The notes: a model not told the origin generated them from the letters alone. A stretch of DNA of 64,000 bases from CAWCDJ01 sp963796675 (GCA_963796675.1 CAWCMS010000020.1:310001-374000); one strand, 5' to 3'. Numbered from the stretch's first letter, positions 24,510-34,792 are shown. Program-made: numbers and translations.

Positions 24510-25652
24510 ATGAAGAAGTGGGGCTGGCTGGCCATATTTCTTGCTGTTGCGGGCAGTGCGGCGTGGTGGATGCGGGCAAAGGGCGCAACCGGCGGTTCCG
24601 TGCCGACGGCCACACGTGCCGCCCATGCCGTCCCCGTAGCAGTTGCCGCCGCGTCGCGGGGCAACATGCCGGTCTACTACGTCGGGCTCGGATCGGTGAT
24701 CCCCTACTACACCGTCACGATTCGCACGCGCGTCGACGGACAACTGATGGCCGTCTACTACCGCGAAGGCGAGTTCGTGAGACAGGGCGACCTGCTGGCA
24801 CAGATCGACCCCCGCCCGTTTCAGGTGCAGCTCGAACAGGCACAGGCGCAGTTGCTGCACGATCAGGCGGTGCTCGCCAACGCCCAGGTGGACCTCACTC
24901 GCTACACCGCGCTAGTGAAAACCGGCGCCATTCCTTCGCAGCAGTATGACACCCAGATTGCCACCGTGAAGCAGGACGAGGCCCAGATCAAGATCGACCA
25001 GGCGTCCATCGACAGCGCGAAGTTGCAGCTGGTATACAGCCGCATCACCGCGCCTGTCAGCGGACGCGTCGGCCTGCGGCTGGTCGATCCGGGCAATTTC
25101 GTCCAAACCACGGACACCACCGGCCTGATGGTGATCACCCAGATGCAGCCCGTCACCGTCATCTTCGCGCTGCCGGAGGCCGAGCTGCTGCCGGTAGTCG
25201 CCAAGCAGCGAGCGGGCACCACTTTGCGCGTGGACGCACTCACACGCGACATGTCGAAGGTGCTCGACGCCGGCCACCTGCTGGCGCCCGATAACCAGAT
25301 CAACCAGAACACCGGCACCGGCAACCTGCGGGCGGTGTTTCCCAATCGCGGATCCGCACTTTTTCCAAACCAGTTCGTGAACGCCCGCGTGCTGCTCGAA
25401 GTGTTGCGTGGCCAGGTCATCGTGCCTTCGGTTGCGGTGCAGCACGGACCGCAAGGGACGTTCGTCTGGGTGGTGAAGGCCGACCACACGGTGGAAGTCC
25501 GGACGGTCACCGTGGGCATCGTTCAGGGCACCGATACCTCGATTGCAAGCGGCCTCAAGGCTGGTGAAACGGTGGTCTCCGACGGTTTCGAGAACCTCCA
25601 GCCCGGCGGCCTCGTCAACATCCGGTCAGCCACCACGGGAGCCACTCCATGA
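24510..25652 (+). CDS. RND efflux periplasmic adaptor (MdtA-like membrane fusion protein)
   Basis: About 380 residues. An N-terminal signal anchor (KKWGWLAIFLAVAGSAAWWM) precedes the lipoyl-like half (TIRTRVDGQLMAVYYREGEFVRQGDLLAQIDPRPF), an alpha-helical hairpin (about residues 105-165), the second lipoyl half (YSRITAPVSGRVGLRLVDPGNFVQ) and the beta-barrel and membrane-proximal domains. The adaptor links the two inner-membrane pumps encoded downstream to the outer-membrane channel. The ATG at 24510 has AGG 6-8 bases upstream; GTG 24504 is the alternative. It overlaps the first pump gene by ATGA. The 179-bp gap before it shows no recognised element. Confidence 0.93.
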   Translation: MKKWGWLAIFLAVAGSAAWWMRAKGATGGSVPTATRAAHAVPVAVAAASRGNMPVYYVGLGSVIPYYTVTIRTRVDGQLMAVYYREGEFVRQGDLLAQIDPRPFQVQLEQAQAQLLHDQAVLANAQVDLTRYTALVKTGAIPSQQYDTQIATVKQDEAQIKIDQASIDSAKLQLVYSRITAPVSGRVGLRLVDPGNFVQTTDTTGLMVITQMQPVTVIFALPEAELLPVVAKQRAGTTLRVDALTRDMSKVLDAGHLLAPDNQINQNTGTGNLRAVFPNRGSALFPNQFVNARVLLEVLRGQVIVPSVAVQHGPQGTFVWVVKADHTVEVRTVTVGIVQGTDTSIASGLKAGETVVSDGFENLQPGGLVNIRSATTGATP

Positions 25653-28600
25653 ATCCCTCGCGGACCTTCATCCTCCGGCCGGTGGCGACATCGCTGTTGA
25701 CCGCGGGCATCGTGCTGGTCGGCATATCTGCCTTCCATCAGTTGCCGGTCTCGGCGCTGCCGGAGGTCGAGTATCCGACCATCCAGGTGCAGACGTTCTA
25801 CCCCGGCGCCGGCCCCAAAGTCATGGCCACCGCGGTCACCGCTCCGCTCGAGCGCCAATTCGGGCAGATGCCCGGCCTCACCCAGATCACCTCGGTCAGC
25901 TCCTTCGGCAATTCCACCGTCACCCTCCAGTTCACCCTCGACATGAGCATCGACGTGGCCGAACAAGAGGTGCAGGCGGCCATCAACGCCGCCACCACCT
26001 ACCTCCCCCAGGACCTGCCCACGCCGCCGATCTACAGCAAGACCAACCCCGCCGACGCTCCCATCCTCACCCTCGCATTGACTTCGAGCACGCTTCCCTT
26101 GCCCCAGGTGGAGGACCTCGCCGATACGCGTCTCGCGCAGAAGATCTCGCAGGCTGCCGGCGTCGGCCTGGTCAGCATCAGCGGCGGACAGCGCCCGGCC
26201 GTGCGCGTGCAGGCGAACCCCACGCAGCTCGCCTCCTACGGGATGAGTCTGGAAGATCTGCGCACCGCCCTCAGCACCGCGAACGTCAACCAGGCCAAGG
26301 GGAGCTTCGACGGGCCCAAGCAATCCTGGACCATTCTCTCGAACGACCAGTTGCTGTCTGCCGACGATTACCGGAATATCGTGGTCGCCTACCGTAACGG
26401 CGGCCCCGTGCGGCTGTCCGATGTGGCGCAGACCATCAACAGCGCGGAAAAGATCCGGCAGGCCGCCTGGATGAACACGACCCCCGCGGTGATTTTGAAT
26501 ATCCGGCGGCAGCCCGGCACCAACACCATCCAGGTGGTCAACGGCATCGAGCGCATTCTGCCCGCGTTGCGCTCTTCGCTGCCCGCCGACATCAATGTCT
26601 CGGTCATCGCCAACCAGACCATCTCGATCCGCGCCTCCGTCAACGATGTCGAATTCGAGCTGCTCCTGACCATCGTGCTGGTCGTGCTCGTCATCTTTCT
26701 CTTCTTGCGCAGCGCGCGGGCCACCGTGATCCCCAGCGTCGCCGTACCGCTCTCGCTGATCGGCACCTTCGGCGTGATGTACCTGCTCGGCTTCAGCCTC
26801 GACAACCTGTCGCTCATGGCCCTCACGATCTCCACTGGCTTCGTGGTGGACGACGCCATCGTGATGATCGAAAACATCACGCGCTATATCGAAATGGGCG
26901 ATCCCCCCTTGCAGGCCGCGCTGCGCGGGTCCGAGGAGATCGGCTTCACCATCGTTTCGCTGACCGTTTCGCTCATCGCGGTGCTGATCCCGCTGCTCTT
27001 CATGGGCGATATCATCGGCCGCCTCTTCCGCGAATTCGCCATCACCCTGGCGGTGACCATCATCATGTCGGCGATCGTCTCCCTCACCCTTACGCCGATG
27101 ATGTGCTCGCGCCTGCTGCGCTCCGCCGCCGAACGTCCGCCGGGCCGCTTCCATCGCGCCTCGGAACGCGTCCTCGACGGCATGATCCGGGGATACGGCC
27201 GGGCGCTCACCGTGATCCTGCGGCACCAGTTTCTGACCATCCTGGTGGCGCTGGCCGCGCTCGCCGCCACCGTCTTCCTGTTTGCGATCGTGCCCAAGGG
27301 CTTCTTTCCGGTGCAGGATACCGGCCAGATCCTCGGCATCTCGCAGGCGCCGCAAAGCATCTCGTTTCCGGCGATGGCCGCGCGTCAGCAGCAACTCACC
27401 GAGATCATTCTGAAGGACCCCGCGGTCGAAAATCTGGCCTCGTTCATCGGCATCGACGGCACCAACCTTACACCCAATACCGGCCGCATCCAGATCACGC
27501 TGAAGCCGATCGAGCAGCGCGCCGGCGCCGCCGAAGTCATCCGGCGCCTGCAGGCCAAACTGGAGCACGTCGTCGGGATCCAGCTTTACATGCAGCCCGT
27601 GCAGGACCTCAGCGTCGAAAACCGCGTGAGCGCCACGCAATACCAGTACTCGCTCGAAGCGCCCAGCTCCGACCTGTTGAGCGAATGGGCGCCGCGCCTG
27701 CTCGATCGCATGCGCACGATTCCCCACCTGCTCGATGTTGCCACCGACCAGCTCAATGGCGGCCTCGGCCTGCTCCTCACCATCGACCGGGATACCGGCG
27801 GCCGCCTCGGCATCACTCCGCAGGCCATCGACAACACGCTCTACGATGCCTTCGGCGAACGCCAGGTCTCCACCATCTTCACCCAGCTCAACCAGTATCA
27901 CGTCGTCCTCGAGACCGATCCGCGCTGGCAGCAGTTCGCTGAATCGTTCAAGGATATCTACGTGCCGGGCACTAACGCGATAGCGCCGCTGCGGGGCACG
28001 GTATGGGCCGAGCGCGTCTCCACACCGCTCGCCATCAATCATCAGGGCCAGTTCCCCGCGGTCACGCTCTCGTTCAATTTGGCGCCCGGCACGTCGTTAG
28101 GCCAGGCCGTCGACTCGGTCCGGGATGCGGCGAACCAGATCCACATGCCGGCCTCCATCGTGACCGGCTTTCAGGGAACGGCGGCCGCCTTCGAAACCGC
28201 GCTGGCGCACGAGCCGGTGCTGATCCTCGCCGCCATCGTCACTGTCTACATCGTGCTCGGCGTGCTCTACGAAAGCTACATCCACCCGATCACGATTCTT
28301 TCGACGCTTCCCTCGGCGGGCGTGGGCGCGCTCATCGCCCTGCTGGTCACCGGCCTCGATTTCAGCATCATCTCGCTGATCGGCATGATCCTCCTGATCG
28401 GCATCGTCAAAAAGAACGCCATCATGATGATCGATTTCGCGCTCGAGGCGCAGCGGGTGGAGGGCAGGCCCGCGCAAGAGGCCATCTATCAGGCCTGCCT
28501 GCTGCGCTTCCGCCCGATCATGATGACGACGATGGCGGCACTGCTCGGCGCCGTACCGCTGGCCATGGGGACCGGCATGGGCTCGGAACTGCGGCGCCCG

Positions 28601-28762
28601 CTGGGTATCACCATCATCGGCGGCCTGCTGCTCAGCCAGTTGCTCACGCTCTTCACCACGCCCGTGATCTATCTCCAGTTCGAGCGGCTGAGCGATCACC
28701 TCCGCCGCCGGCGGAATTTGCCGTCCGAACAACTCCCCCTGCCCCTCGGAGACCTCGAATGA
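25649..28762 (+). CDS. RND efflux pump inner-membrane subunit, MdtB/MuxB-like
   Basis: 1037 residues, the usual RND length, with the N-terminal helix, two large periplasmic loops and two six-helix blocks. The proton-relay aspartate pair in TM4 is visible (STGFVVDDAIVMIEN), as is the second-half GIVKKNAIMMIDFAL helix. It is followed by a second, related pump gene overlapping by ATGA, and preceded by the adaptor, the arrangement of mdtABC and muxABC, where two different RND chains form a mixed trimer. Substrates of such systems include bile salts, novobiocin and aromatic compounds; none can be read here. Confidence 0.95.
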   Translation: MNPSRTFILRPVATSLLTAGIVLVGISAFHQLPVSALPEVEYPTIQVQTFYPGAGPKVMATAVTAPLERQFGQMPGLTQITSVSSFGNSTVTLQFTLDMSIDVAEQEVQAAINAATTYLPQDLPTPPIYSKTNPADAPILTLALTSSTLPLPQVEDLADTRLAQKISQAAGVGLVSISGGQRPAVRVQANPTQLASYGMSLEDLRTALSTANVNQAKGSFDGPKQSWTILSNDQLLSADDYRNIVVAYRNGGPVRLSDVAQTINSAEKIRQAAWMNTTPAVILNIRRQPGTNTIQVVNGIERILPALRSSLPADINVSVIANQTISIRASVNDVEFELLLTIVLVVLVIFLFLRSARATVIPSVAVPLSLIGTFGVMYLLGFSLDNLSLMALTISTGFVVDDAIVMIENITRYIEMGDPPLQAALRGSEEIGFTIVSLTVSLIAVLIPLLFMGDIIGRLFREFAITLAVTIIMSAIVSLTLTPMMCSRLLRSAAERPPGRFHRASERVLDGMIRGYGRALTVILRHQFLTILVALAALAATVFLFAIVPKGFFPVQDTGQILGISQAPQSISFPAMAARQQQLTEIILKDPAVENLASFIGIDGTNLTPNTGRIQITLKPIEQRAGAAEVIRRLQAKLEHVVGIQLYMQPVQDLSVENRVSATQYQYSLEAPSSDLLSEWAPRLLDRMRTIPHLLDVATDQLNGGLGLLLTIDRDTGGRLGITPQAIDNTLYDAFGERQVSTIFTQLNQYHVVLETDPRWQQFAESFKDIYVPGTNAIAPLRGTVWAERVSTPLAINHQGQFPAVTLSFNLAPGTSLGQAVDSVRDAANQIHMPASIVTGFQGTAAAFETALAHEPVLILAAIVTVYIVLGVLYESYIHPITILSTLPSAGVGALIALLVTGLDFSIISLIGMILLIGIVKKNAIMMIDFALEAQRVEGRPAQEAIYQACLLRFRPIMMTTMAALLGAVPLAMGTGMGSELRRPLGITIIGGLLLSQLLTLFTTPVIYLQFERLSDHLRRRRNLPSEQLPLPLGDLE

Positions 28763-31700
28763 ACCTCTCCGAGCCCTTCATCCGCCGGCCGGTTGCCACT
28801 TCGCTGCTGACCGCGGCCGTCGTGCTGGCCGGTATCCTCGCCTTCAAACTGCTGCCGGTCTCGCCCCTGCCGCAGGTCGAATACCCCACCATTCAAGTCT
28901 CGGCGAGCCTTCCCGGCGCCAGTCCGGAGACCATGGCATCCTCGGTCGCCACGCCGCTCGAACGCCAGTTCGGGCGCATCGCCGGGCTGACCGAGATGAC
29001 CTCCACCAGTTATCTCGGCTCCGCCATGGTCGTGCTGCAATTCGACCTGAGCCGCGATATCGACGGCGCCGCGCGCGACGTGCAGGCCGCCATCAATGCC
29101 GCCCGCACCTATCTCCCGGCCAACCTCCCGAGCAACCCGAACTACCGCAAGGTCAATCCGGCCGACGCGCCCATCCTGATCCTGGCGCTTACCTCGAATA
29201 CCGTCGACCAGGCCCACATGTATGACGTCGCTTCTTCCGTCCTGCAGCAGAAGCTCTCGCAGGTCACCGGCGTGGGCCAGGTCTTCACGGGCGGCAGTTC
29301 CCTGCCCGCCGTACGCGTGGAGCTCAACCCTTCCGCCGTGAACCGCTACGGCCTCGGGCTCGACCAGATTCGCACTACGCTCGGCGTCGTCAACGCGAAC
29401 CGCCCCAAAGGGCAGGTGGAAAATGGCGACCAGGCGTACGAGATACTCACCACCGATCAGTTGCTCCACGCCGCCGAATACCGCCCCCTGGTGATGGCCT
29501 ATCAGAAGGGCGCTCCCGTGCGCCTCTCGGATCTCGGAGAGGTCACCGATTCCGTGGAAGATCTGCGCAACGCGGGCCTCGCGGACGGTAAGCCCGCCGT
29601 CCTGCTGGTGGTCTTCCGGCAGCCGGGCGCCAACGTCATCGAAACAGTCGACCGGGTGAAATCGATGATCCCGCAGTTGAAGGCGTCGATTCCAGCGGAT
29701 GTCGATCTCCAGCCCATGGTCGACCTCAGCATCACCATCCGCGCCTCCGTCCGCGATATGGAATATACGCTGCTGGCGTCGGTCTGCCTGGTGGTGCTGG
29801 TGGTATTTCTGTTCCTGCGCAACGCCTGGGCGACGCTGATCCCCAGCGTGGTCGCGCCGCTTTCCCTGTTGGGCGCCGTCGGCATCATGTACCTGGCCGG
29901 CTACAGCCTCGACAACCTTTCGCTGATGGCGCTCGCCATCTCCACCGGCTTCGTGGTGGATGACGCCATCGTGGTCATCGAGAACATCGCGCGCTATCTC
30001 GAGCAGGGCCTGACACCCTATGCGGCCGCTTTACGCGGCGCCCAGGAGATCGGCTTCGCCGTGCTTTCGATCAGCATCTCGCTGGTGGCCGTCTTCATTC
30101 CGATTCTCCTGATGGGCGGCATCGTCGGCCGCCTGTTCCGGGAATTCGCCGTCACGCTTTCCGCCACGATCCTGGTCTCCATGGTGGTCTCGCTCACCAC
30201 CACCCCCATGATGAGCGCGCGCTTCCTCCGCCACCAGACGGAACACGGCCGGTTCTACCGAGCCGGCGAAGTTGTCTTCGACGGCGTCCGCGATCTCTAC
30301 GCCGCCATCCTTCGCGCCGTACTGCGGCATCCCGCGCTCACACTGCTGATCTTTCTGGCGACGGTGTCGCTCACCATGTATCTCTACGTCGTGGTTCCCA
30401 AGGGATTCTTTCCCGAACAGGACACCGGCCGCATGATGGGGATCGTTCAGGCGCGTCAGGATATCTCGTTTCAGGCGATGCGCCAGAAAGTCGCCTACTT
30501 CGTCGATATCGTGCGCGCCGACCCGGGCGTGGATCATGTGGTCGCCTTTACCGGCGGCTCCGGCGGCACCAATGTCGGCCGCATGTTCGTGTCGCTCAAG
30601 CCGTTCGATGAGCGCCGCGAAAACGTTACCGCCATCATGGCGCGCATCCGCCGCAAGACCGCGAATGTAGCGGGCGCGTCCCTCTTCATGCAGGCGATCC
30701 AGGATATCCGCATCGGCGGCCGCTTCACCGGCGCCGAGTACCAGTTCACGCTCACCAGCCAGAATCTGGCGCTGCTCACTACCTGGGGCCCACGCATTCT
30801 CGATCGTTTGCGGACCATGCACAGCCTCACCGACGTGAACACCGACCTGCAGAATTCCGGCCTGTCCTCTCAAGTGGTCATCGATCGCGACACGGTATCG
30901 CGATTGCAACTCTCCGCTCAAAGCGTCGACGACGCTCTCTACGACGCCTTCGGACAGCGCCAGGTCTCCACCATGTTCACGGCCCTCAATCAATACCACG
31001 TGGTCATGGAGGTGGCGCCCCAGTATTGGGAGTCGCCCGATTCGTTACGCGTGACTTACGTGCGCGCGCCCGTCCCGTCCCTTCTCCCGGCCGCGCCGAC
31101 ACGGCCCACCGGCACCGTGATGGAGACGCAGGTCAACCCAATACCGGCCTCCCCGACGGTGGCGGTACCTGCGCCCCAGCCCAGAGGCACCACGACCATA
31201 ACTCCGCCCGCCGATGCCAGCCTAATGGCGCCTCCTACCGGCTCGGTCTTCACCGCCGCAATGGCCGCCCTGCCCGGCTCCAACATGGTGCCGCTCTCGG
31301 CCATTGCGCACTTCGGCCAGGCCACCACCCCGATTGTGGTCAACCACCAGGGCCAGTTCCCTTCGGTCACCATCTCTTTCAATCTGCGGCCGGGCGTATC
31401 TCTCGGCGACGCCGTGGAAGAGATCAGTTCGGCGGCCAGTAGCATGGGAATGCCCTCCGCGATTCAGAGCGGCTTCACCGGAGCCGCCGAAGCGTTCCAA
31501 TCCTCGCTCGCTACCGAGCCCATGCTGATCGTCATGGCGCTGATCGCCGTCTATATCGTCCTGGGCATTCTCTACGAGAGCCTGGTGCACCCGCTCACCA
31601 TCCTTTCCACGCTGCCCTCGGCGGGCGCCGGAGCGCTACTCGCGTTGCTGCTCTTCCGTACCGAGCTCACGGTCATCGCGTTGATCGGCATTCTGCTGCT

Positions 31701-32058
31701 CATCGGCATCGTTAAGAAAAACGCGATCCTGTTGATCGATTTCGCTCTGGTGGCCGAACGCCAGGGCGGCATGACCCCGCAGGAGGCCATCTACCAGGCC
31801 TGCCTGCTGCGCTTCCGCCCGATTCTGATGACGACCATGGCGGCCCTGCTGGGCGCCCTGCCTCTGGCGCTCGGCACGGGGACCGGCTCCGAGTTGCGGC
31901 GCCCGCTCGGCATCAGCATCGTGGGCGGCCTGATCCTCAGCCAGGCGCAAACGCTCTTCACCACGCCGGTGGTCTATCTCTACCTGGACCGCCTGCGCGT
32001 CCGCTTCCTCCGCCGCCGCGGAGAGGCGCCCGCCGGAGTGGAGCCCATTGCGGGATGA
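28759..32058 (+). CDS. RND efflux pump inner-membrane subunit, MdtC/MuxC-like, with Pro/Thr-rich insertion
   Basis: 1099 residues. It shares the RND layout and TM4 Asp pair (STGFVVDDAIVVIEN) with the preceding paralogue. It is longer because about 65-70 residues (near 770-840) are inserted in the second periplasmic loop between the YVRAPVP strand and NMVPLSAIAHFG. The insert is rich in Pro, Thr and Ala and looks disordered. In the paralogue these two conserved segments are only a few residues apart. The gene overlaps its neighbours by four bases on both sides, so adaptor, two pumps and outer-membrane channel form one operon. Confidence 0.94.
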   Translation: MNLSEPFIRRPVATSLLTAAVVLAGILAFKLLPVSPLPQVEYPTIQVSASLPGASPETMASSVATPLERQFGRIAGLTEMTSTSYLGSAMVVLQFDLSRDIDGAARDVQAAINAARTYLPANLPSNPNYRKVNPADAPILILALTSNTVDQAHMYDVASSVLQQKLSQVTGVGQVFTGGSSLPAVRVELNPSAVNRYGLGLDQIRTTLGVVNANRPKGQVENGDQAYEILTTDQLLHAAEYRPLVMAYQKGAPVRLSDLGEVTDSVEDLRNAGLADGKPAVLLVVFRQPGANVIETVDRVKSMIPQLKASIPADVDLQPMVDLSITIRASVRDMEYTLLASVCLVVLVVFLFLRNAWATLIPSVVAPLSLLGAVGIMYLAGYSLDNLSLMALAISTGFVVDDAIVVIENIARYLEQGLTPYAAALRGAQEIGFAVLSISISLVAVFIPILLMGGIVGRLFREFAVTLSATILVSMVVSLTTTPMMSARFLRHQTEHGRFYRAGEVVFDGVRDLYAAILRAVLRHPALTLLIFLATVSLTMYLYVVVPKGFFPEQDTGRMMGIVQARQDISFQAMRQKVAYFVDIVRADPGVDHVVAFTGGSGGTNVGRMFVSLKPFDERRENVTAIMARIRRKTANVAGASLFMQAIQDIRIGGRFTGAEYQFTLTSQNLALLTTWGPRILDRLRTMHSLTDVNTDLQNSGLSSQVVIDRDTVSRLQLSAQSVDDALYDAFGQRQVSTMFTALNQYHVVMEVAPQYWESPDSLRVTYVRAPVPSLLPAAPTRPTGTVMETQVNPIPASPTVAVPAPQPRGTTTITPPADASLMAPPTGSVFTAAMAALPGSNMVPLSAIAHFGQATTPIVVNHQGQFPSVTISFNLRPGVSLGDAVEEISSAASSMGMPSAIQSGFTGAAEAFQSSLATEPMLIVMALIAVYIVLGILYESLVHPLTILSTLPSAGAGALLALLLFRTELTVIALIGILLLIGIVKKNAILLIDFALVAERQGGMTPQEAIYQACLLRFRPILMTTMAALLGALPLALGTGTGSELRRPLGISIVGGLILSQAQTLFTTPVVYLYLDRLRVRFLRRRGEAPAGVEPIAG

Positions 32059-33536
32059 CGATGAAGCGGCGGATCGCAGCGTTGTGCGCCCTCGTCTGCC
32101 TGGCTGGCTGCAGCGTCGGCCCCAAGTACAAGCGCCCGTCCGCGCCGGTGCCGCCGGCTTACGAGGAGCCGGCGCCTAACAACGACCAGTGGAAGACCGC
32201 GCATCCGAACGATGGCGCGCTCCGCGCCAACTGGTGGCAGGAGTTCGCAGACCCGCGCCTCAACGATCTCGAAAAACGTGTCGCCATCGCGAACCAGAAC
32301 GTCAAGCAGGCGGAGGCTGCCTTTCGCCAGGCGCGCGCCGTGGTCGCCTTCAACCACGCGGCCTACTACCCCATCCTCGGCACCAGCCCCGGAATCACGA
32401 TCAGCAGGGGGTCGACAAACCTGAGCGGGGGCGCCGTTTCGCTCAGCACCGCCACTTCGGGGAGTGGAGCCGCCCCGATCGCGCTTTACAACTGGCCGTT
32501 CAGCGCCTCCTGGCAGCCGAATTTCTGGGGCAGCATCAGTCTCGCGGTGCAAAACGCCGCCGCCCTGGCCCAGGCCAGCGCCGCGCAACTCGAAAATATC
32601 AAGCTCAGCATGCAGGCCGACCTGGCCTCCGACTACTTCGCGCTCGAAGCCGCCGACATGCAGATCCGGATCTACGAGGAAACCGTCCACAGCTACGAAA
32701 AGAACCTGACGTTGACCCAGGCCCGCTTCCGCTATGGCGTAGCCCCTAAAAGCGACGTAGCCGCAGCCGAAGCGCAGCTCGAGGCCACACGGGCCGCTCT
32801 GACCGATCTCAAAATCTCGCGCGCTCAGTTCGAGCACGCGATGGCCGTGCTGGTAGGCGTGCCGCCCGCCGAATTCACCATGGCGGCAGCGAAAATCGAC
32901 GGCCCTCCACCCAACATCCCCGCCGGCCTTCCTTCGGAATTGCTCGAGCGCCGCCCCGATATCGCCGCCGCCGAGCGTGACGTCGCCGCTGCCAACGCCG
33001 AGGTCGGACTGGCCCGCGCCGCGTACTTCCCCACGGTCCTGTTGAGTGCCGCGGGCGGCCTCGAAAGTACGCGCATCACGACTTGGCTGAGTTGGCCGAG
33101 CCGTTTCTGGTCCGCCGGAGTCGAAGCCAGCGAGACCCTGCTCGATTTCGGCCGTCGCCACGCCCAGACCGCTGAAGCCAAAGCCGCTTATGACCAAACC
33201 GTCGCCGCCTATCGCCAGACCGTGCTCAGCGCTTTCCAGGAAGTGGAGGATAATCTCAACGGCCTGAATAATCTGGAGGTTGAGGAGCGCCAGCAGGCCG
33301 CCGCAGTCAAGGCCGCGCGTTTATCCGCGGACTTGACGAATCAGCAGTATCTCGGCGGCACCGTGGCCTATCTCGATGTCATCACGGCGCAAGCCATCGC
33401 GCTCGCCGACGAGCGGGCACTGACACAGGTAGTCGGACGACGCTATATGTCCACCGTGCAGCTCATCCTGGCGCTGGGCGGCGGCTGGCACGCTTCGCAA
33501 TTGCCCGCCCCATCGACCCTCAGGAAGATCCCCTGA
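32055..33536 (+). CDS. Outer-membrane efflux channel lipoprotein (NodT/OprM family)
   Basis: 493 residues. The signal peptide ends in a lipobox (CLAGC at about residues 15-19), then SVGPKYKRPSAPVP, the usual start of OprM/NodT proteins. Two outer-membrane efflux repeats with long helices follow (for example RVAIANQNVKQAEAAFRQAR and QARFRYGVAPKSDVAAAEAQLEATRAAL, repeated in the second half). It forms the trimeric TolC-like exit duct for the RND system upstream, whose last gene it overlaps by ATGA. The segment after the first repeat is Ser/Gly-rich, corresponding to the surface beta-barrel loops. Confidence 0.95.
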   Translation: MTMKRRIAALCALVCLAGCSVGPKYKRPSAPVPPAYEEPAPNNDQWKTAHPNDGALRANWWQEFADPRLNDLEKRVAIANQNVKQAEAAFRQARAVVAFNHAAYYPILGTSPGITISRGSTNLSGGAVSLSTATSGSGAAPIALYNWPFSASWQPNFWGSISLAVQNAAALAQASAAQLENIKLSMQADLASDYFALEAADMQIRIYEETVHSYEKNLTLTQARFRYGVAPKSDVAAAEAQLEATRAALTDLKISRAQFEHAMAVLVGVPPAEFTMAAAKIDGPPPNIPAGLPSELLERRPDIAAAERDVAAANAEVGLARAAYFPTVLLSAAGGLESTRITTWLSWPSRFWSAGVEASETLLDFGRRHAQTAEAKAAYDQTVAAYRQTVLSAFQEVEDNLNGLNNLEVEERQQAAAVKAARLSADLTNQQYLGGTVAYLDVITAQAIALADERALTQVVGRRYMSTVQLILALGGGWHASQLPAPSTLRKIP

Positions 33537-33602
33537 CAAGAAGCCCCTTTTCACCCCTTGCCGTGCTCCCGAAGCGGTGCCTTCTGCGATGATCTAGATT
33601 CT

Positions 33603-34097
33603 ATGGATAGCAGCATCGTGAGCCGTGAAATCCGCAGGGAGATCTGGCCGGCGCTCCGCAAGGAGGGATTCGACCAGTTTTCGAGCCGGATGGCCTGGCG
33701 CCGCCGCGACGCCCGCATCTGGGTCGTGAATTTTCAGTCCATTCACGCCCGTCACCCCGACGCGGCGGGCTACACGCCGTTTTCGTTTACTCTGCACCTG
33801 GGAATCTACGTGGCCGCTCTCGGCGGCGACACCCAGACCTCCGTCGTCCGGCCCAAGGATCGCGACTGCCATCTACACTCCAAGCTTTCGAAGACGCTCG
33901 AGCAGCCGGACCATCCGCACAAGGATATCTGGTACGTCGACCCCATCGGCGGCAACGTGCTGTTTGCTCTGGACGACGCCCGCACCGTCCTCCGCAGCGA
34001 AGGAATGCGCTGGTTCCAGCGTTTCGAAGATAATGCGGAAGTCCTCCGGGCCCTGGACGAGGAAGGCGCCGAACTACTGGGAAAGACCGGCTGCTGA
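33603..34097 (+). CDS. DUF4304-like hypothetical protein
   Basis: 164 residues from the ATG at 33603, soluble. It contains EIRREIWPALRKEGFDQFSSRMAWRR and WVVNFQSIHA followed by FTLHLGIYVAAL, which resemble DUF4304 proteins (LKxxGF...R....VxNxQ...F.i.LGiy). Function is unknown. The last 24 bases overlap the end of the convergent methyltransferase gene (34074-34097). It is separated from the efflux operon by 66 bp, in which I see no clear terminator. Confidence 0.65.
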   Translation: MDSSIVSREIRREIWPALRKEGFDQFSSRMAWRRRDARIWVVNFQSIHARHPDAAGYTPFSFTLHLGIYVAALGGDTQTSVVRPKDRDCHLHSKLSKTLEQPDHPHKDIWYVDPIGGNVLFALDDARTVLRSEGMRWFQRFEDNAEVLRALDEEGAELLGKTGC

Positions 34098-34790
34098 AAT
34101 CGTGCGCGAGGCCGCCGCGGGCTTGCGGAGCCATACATAGCAGTGGTTCCCGATTCGCCCAGCCCCCTCCGACCTCAGCAGCAGCAGATCGAGATAGCGT
34201 AGGGGAAACAGCGTCCAGCCGAGCACCCCGTGCGCGGCAATGCGCCACCACCGCCACGGCAGCACCGATTTCCAGAATTCGATCGTAACGATCAACAGCG
34301 TCGCGGCGGGTCCGGTCCGCCATCCCTCCGCTACGACTTCCAGGCCGCGGCCGAGCTCCTTCAGCCCGTCCACCGTGAAGCGCCGGAAATCCATGGGGTA
34401 TTCGTGGAACGGATGGCAGAACGGCGTCACCAGGTGCAGGTAGGCGCCCGGCGCCATCACCCGCTCGATCTCGCGCATCACTTCCTCGGGCCGCCGGACG
34501 TGTTCCATTACGGCATCGCACTCCACCCGCTGGAACAGACCGTCGCGAAAAGGCAGATGGTGCGCATCGGCCGCCACGTCCACGCCGGGCACCGCAAACA
34601 GGTCGAGATTGACGTAGCCCTCGACCGTTCGCCCGCCGCCGCCCAGATACAGATTCCAACGCCCGAGTGGATAATCCTTCGGCTCTCGCGGATTCATGAC
34701 GAAAAGCGCCGGCGGCTCCAGGGCGCGGCGCAAGCGGTCCCGCCAGCGGGTCGAGCCGCGGCGGAGATAGAGCCTTTCGAGCGATTCCAC
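34074..34790 (-). CDS. Class I SAM-dependent methyltransferase
   Basis: 238 residues from a GTG at 34790. It is a methyltransferase-11-like fold in which the usual glycine motif is replaced by NLYLGGGGRTVEGYVNLDLF (so a GGG motif close to NLD), followed by DAHHLPFRDGLFQRVECDAVMEHVRRPEEVMREIERVMAPGAYLHLVTPF, the classic motif II-III region. The C-terminus has a hydrophobic stretch (VLPWRWWRIAAHGVLGWTLFPLRYLDLLLL), suggesting membrane association. Such proteins act on glycans, quinones or lipids; no substrate is evident. It follows the LolA-like gene by 2 bp at the end of the M16 operon. Confidence 0.85.
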   Translation of the reverse strand: MESLERLYLRRGSTRWRDRLRRALEPPALFVMNPREPKDYPLGRWNLYLGGGGRTVEGYVNLDLFAVPGVDVAADAHHLPFRDGLFQRVECDAVMEHVRRPEEVMREIERVMAPGAYLHLVTPFCHPFHEYPMDFRRFTVDGLKELGRGLEVVAEGWRTGPAATLLIVTIEFWKSVLPWRWWRIAAHGVLGWTLFPLRYLDLLLLRSEGAGRIGNHCYVWLRKPAAASRTISAAGLSQ

Positions 34791-34792
34791 GG

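Noticed and set aside
25523..28042. Very long open frame (839 codons) antisense to the first RND pump gene
   Set aside because: Its translation is rich in Arg, His, Gly and Asp without domain character, and the opposite strand encodes a well-conserved RND protein. High GC content produces such shadow frames.
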